NCBI GenBank assembly: GCA_023265535.1
Contig: JAHFTI010000261.1
Location: forward strand, 1-6,307
Origin: Opitutaceae bacterium
GTDB lineage: Bacteria > Verrucomicrobiota > Verrucomicrobiia > Opitutales > Opitutaceae
Reading direction: 5' to 3'
Length of the DNA: 6,307 nucleotides
Part shown: one piece after another, positions 5,750-6,307 of the stretch
Layout: each line of letters starts with the position of its first letter
Numbering within the stretch: position 1 is the stretch's first letter
Notes under the pieces: generated by a model
What the model was told of the DNA's origin: nothing
Seen by the model: the letters and a program-made list of their open reading frames with translations, nothing else
The model's database searches: none
Program-made: the position numbers and the translations under genes

Positions 5750-6307
5750 ATGAACGTTTCCTTCGATATCACCCGCGTTGGCGGGCATCTCAGCAAAGTG
5801 AAGTTCCGCCTTGGACGCCAAACCGTGGAACCCTTCTCCACCGCCCCGTGGTGCGACAAGGCCGAAGCCAAGAAACTCATCCCCCTGCTGCGTGTGCTGC
5901 GGGGTGATTTCTTTTGTGCCCCCTTCGGTGCGGGACCGGCCTGGAAGGGCGAGGCGCATCCGCCACATGGCGAGCCCGCCAACGCCACCTGGAAGGTGAG
6001 CTCCTCCGAGGGAGGCCGTCTCGCCGCCTCGCTGCGCACGCGCGTACGACCGGGCACGATCACCAAGCTCGTCGAGGCCCGCGAGGGAGAGACCAACCTC
6101 TACCAGTCCCATTTCCTGGAGGACTTCCAGGGCGGGATGTGCCTCGGTCACCACGCCATGCTCGATTTCGGCCGCAACGGCCCGGGCGTGATCTCCATGA
6201 GCAAGCTTCGTCTCGCTCAGGTGCTGCCGGTGCCCTTCGAAAATCCCGTCCAGGGCGGTTACAACTCACTCAAGGTGGGTGCCTGGTTCCGCAAGCTCGA
6301 TAGCGTG
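5750..6307 (+). CDS. Galactose-mutarotase / aldose-epimerase-fold protein, N-terminal 186 residues (cut by window end)
   Basis: The frame is open from the ATG at 5750 to the last base, giving 186 residues without a stop. LRGDFFCAPFG (50-60) and PPHGEPANATW (71-81) align by eye with the RGG-P-x-C-x-P-Q-F-G and P-Q-H-G-F-A-R-N-x-x-W motifs of hexose-6-phosphate mutarotases, with His73 in the position of the conserved HG histidine. LGHHAMLDF (132-140) corresponds to the second histidine region (as in NHSYFNL). Family members interconvert sugar anomers or act as carbohydrate-binding relatives; many verrucomicrobial and planctomycete copies are annotated only as hypothetical. There is no signal peptide, so it is probably cytoplasmic. 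The start is preceded by a pyrimidine-rich tract (CCCTCCCCCTCAGTATCCCC) and no Shine-Dalgarno. The small gene ends 98 bases upstream and could share its transcript. The fold assignment is reasonable; the substrate and catalytic activity are not shown. Confidence 0.72.
   Translation, partial: MNVSFDITRVGGHLSKVKFRLGRQTVEPFSTAPWCDKAEAKKLIPLLRVLRGDFFCAPFGAGPAWKGEAHPPHGEPANATWKVSSSEGGRLAASLRTRVRPGTITKLVEAREGETNLYQSHFLEDFQGGMCLGHHAMLDFGRNGPGVISMSKLRLAQVLPVPFENPVQGGYNSLKVGAWFRKLDSV

Noticed and set aside
5479..6096. 205-codon minus-strand frame across the start of the mutarotase-like gene
   Set aside because: Antisense to a frame with recognisable mutarotase-like blocks; Arg/Pro/Ser-rich with no motifs.

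Overview
The window looks like a chromosomal segment of a GC-rich member of the Verrucomicrobiota, most likely Opitutaceae or a close relative. The main evidence is the leftmost gene. It encodes a TonB-dependent receptor with the N-terminal signature ELSPFEV and the plug motif RGPNANIFGLG, both typical of that group's large receptor family. Coding GC is high with strong G/C third-position bias. None of the four proposed starts has a well-placed Shine-Dalgarno sequence. The taxonomic call is recognition from protein style, not a search result.

Layout. Positions 1-1975 (minus) hold the N-terminal 658 residues of a TonB-dependent outer-membrane receptor whose C-terminus lies beyond the left edge. 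Positions 1976-2454 are a ~480-base intergenic stretch with a perfect 8-bp operator-like dyad, a possible -10 box and two long G tracts. Positions 2455-4809 (minus) encode a complete 784-residue protein: an N-terminal TIR domain, a conserved linker, one membrane segment, then a C-terminal array of TPR-like units with a 48-residue period. Positions 4810-5351 are a divergent intergenic region with a purine-rich block, a strong composite stem-loop, a second inverted repeat and a perfect TATAAT on the plus strand. Positions 5352-5651 (plus) are a probable small gene of unknown function (99 aa). Positions 5750-6307 (plus) hold the first 186 residues of a protein related to the galactose-mutarotase / aldose-epimerase fold, cut by the right edge.

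How the genes might work together. The TonB receptor imports a ligand (often carbohydrate-derived or a siderophore in this group), and the mutarotase-like protein suggests sugar metabolism nearby, but no direct link is visible. The TIR-TM-TPR protein stands alone, in a probable monocistronic unit with long intergenic spacers on both sides. It is the most interesting gene: a cytoplasmic TIR joined through one membrane helix to a long protein-interaction array resembles a receptor. No recognised defence partner gene, CRISPR array, tRNA, rRNA or transposase is visible.
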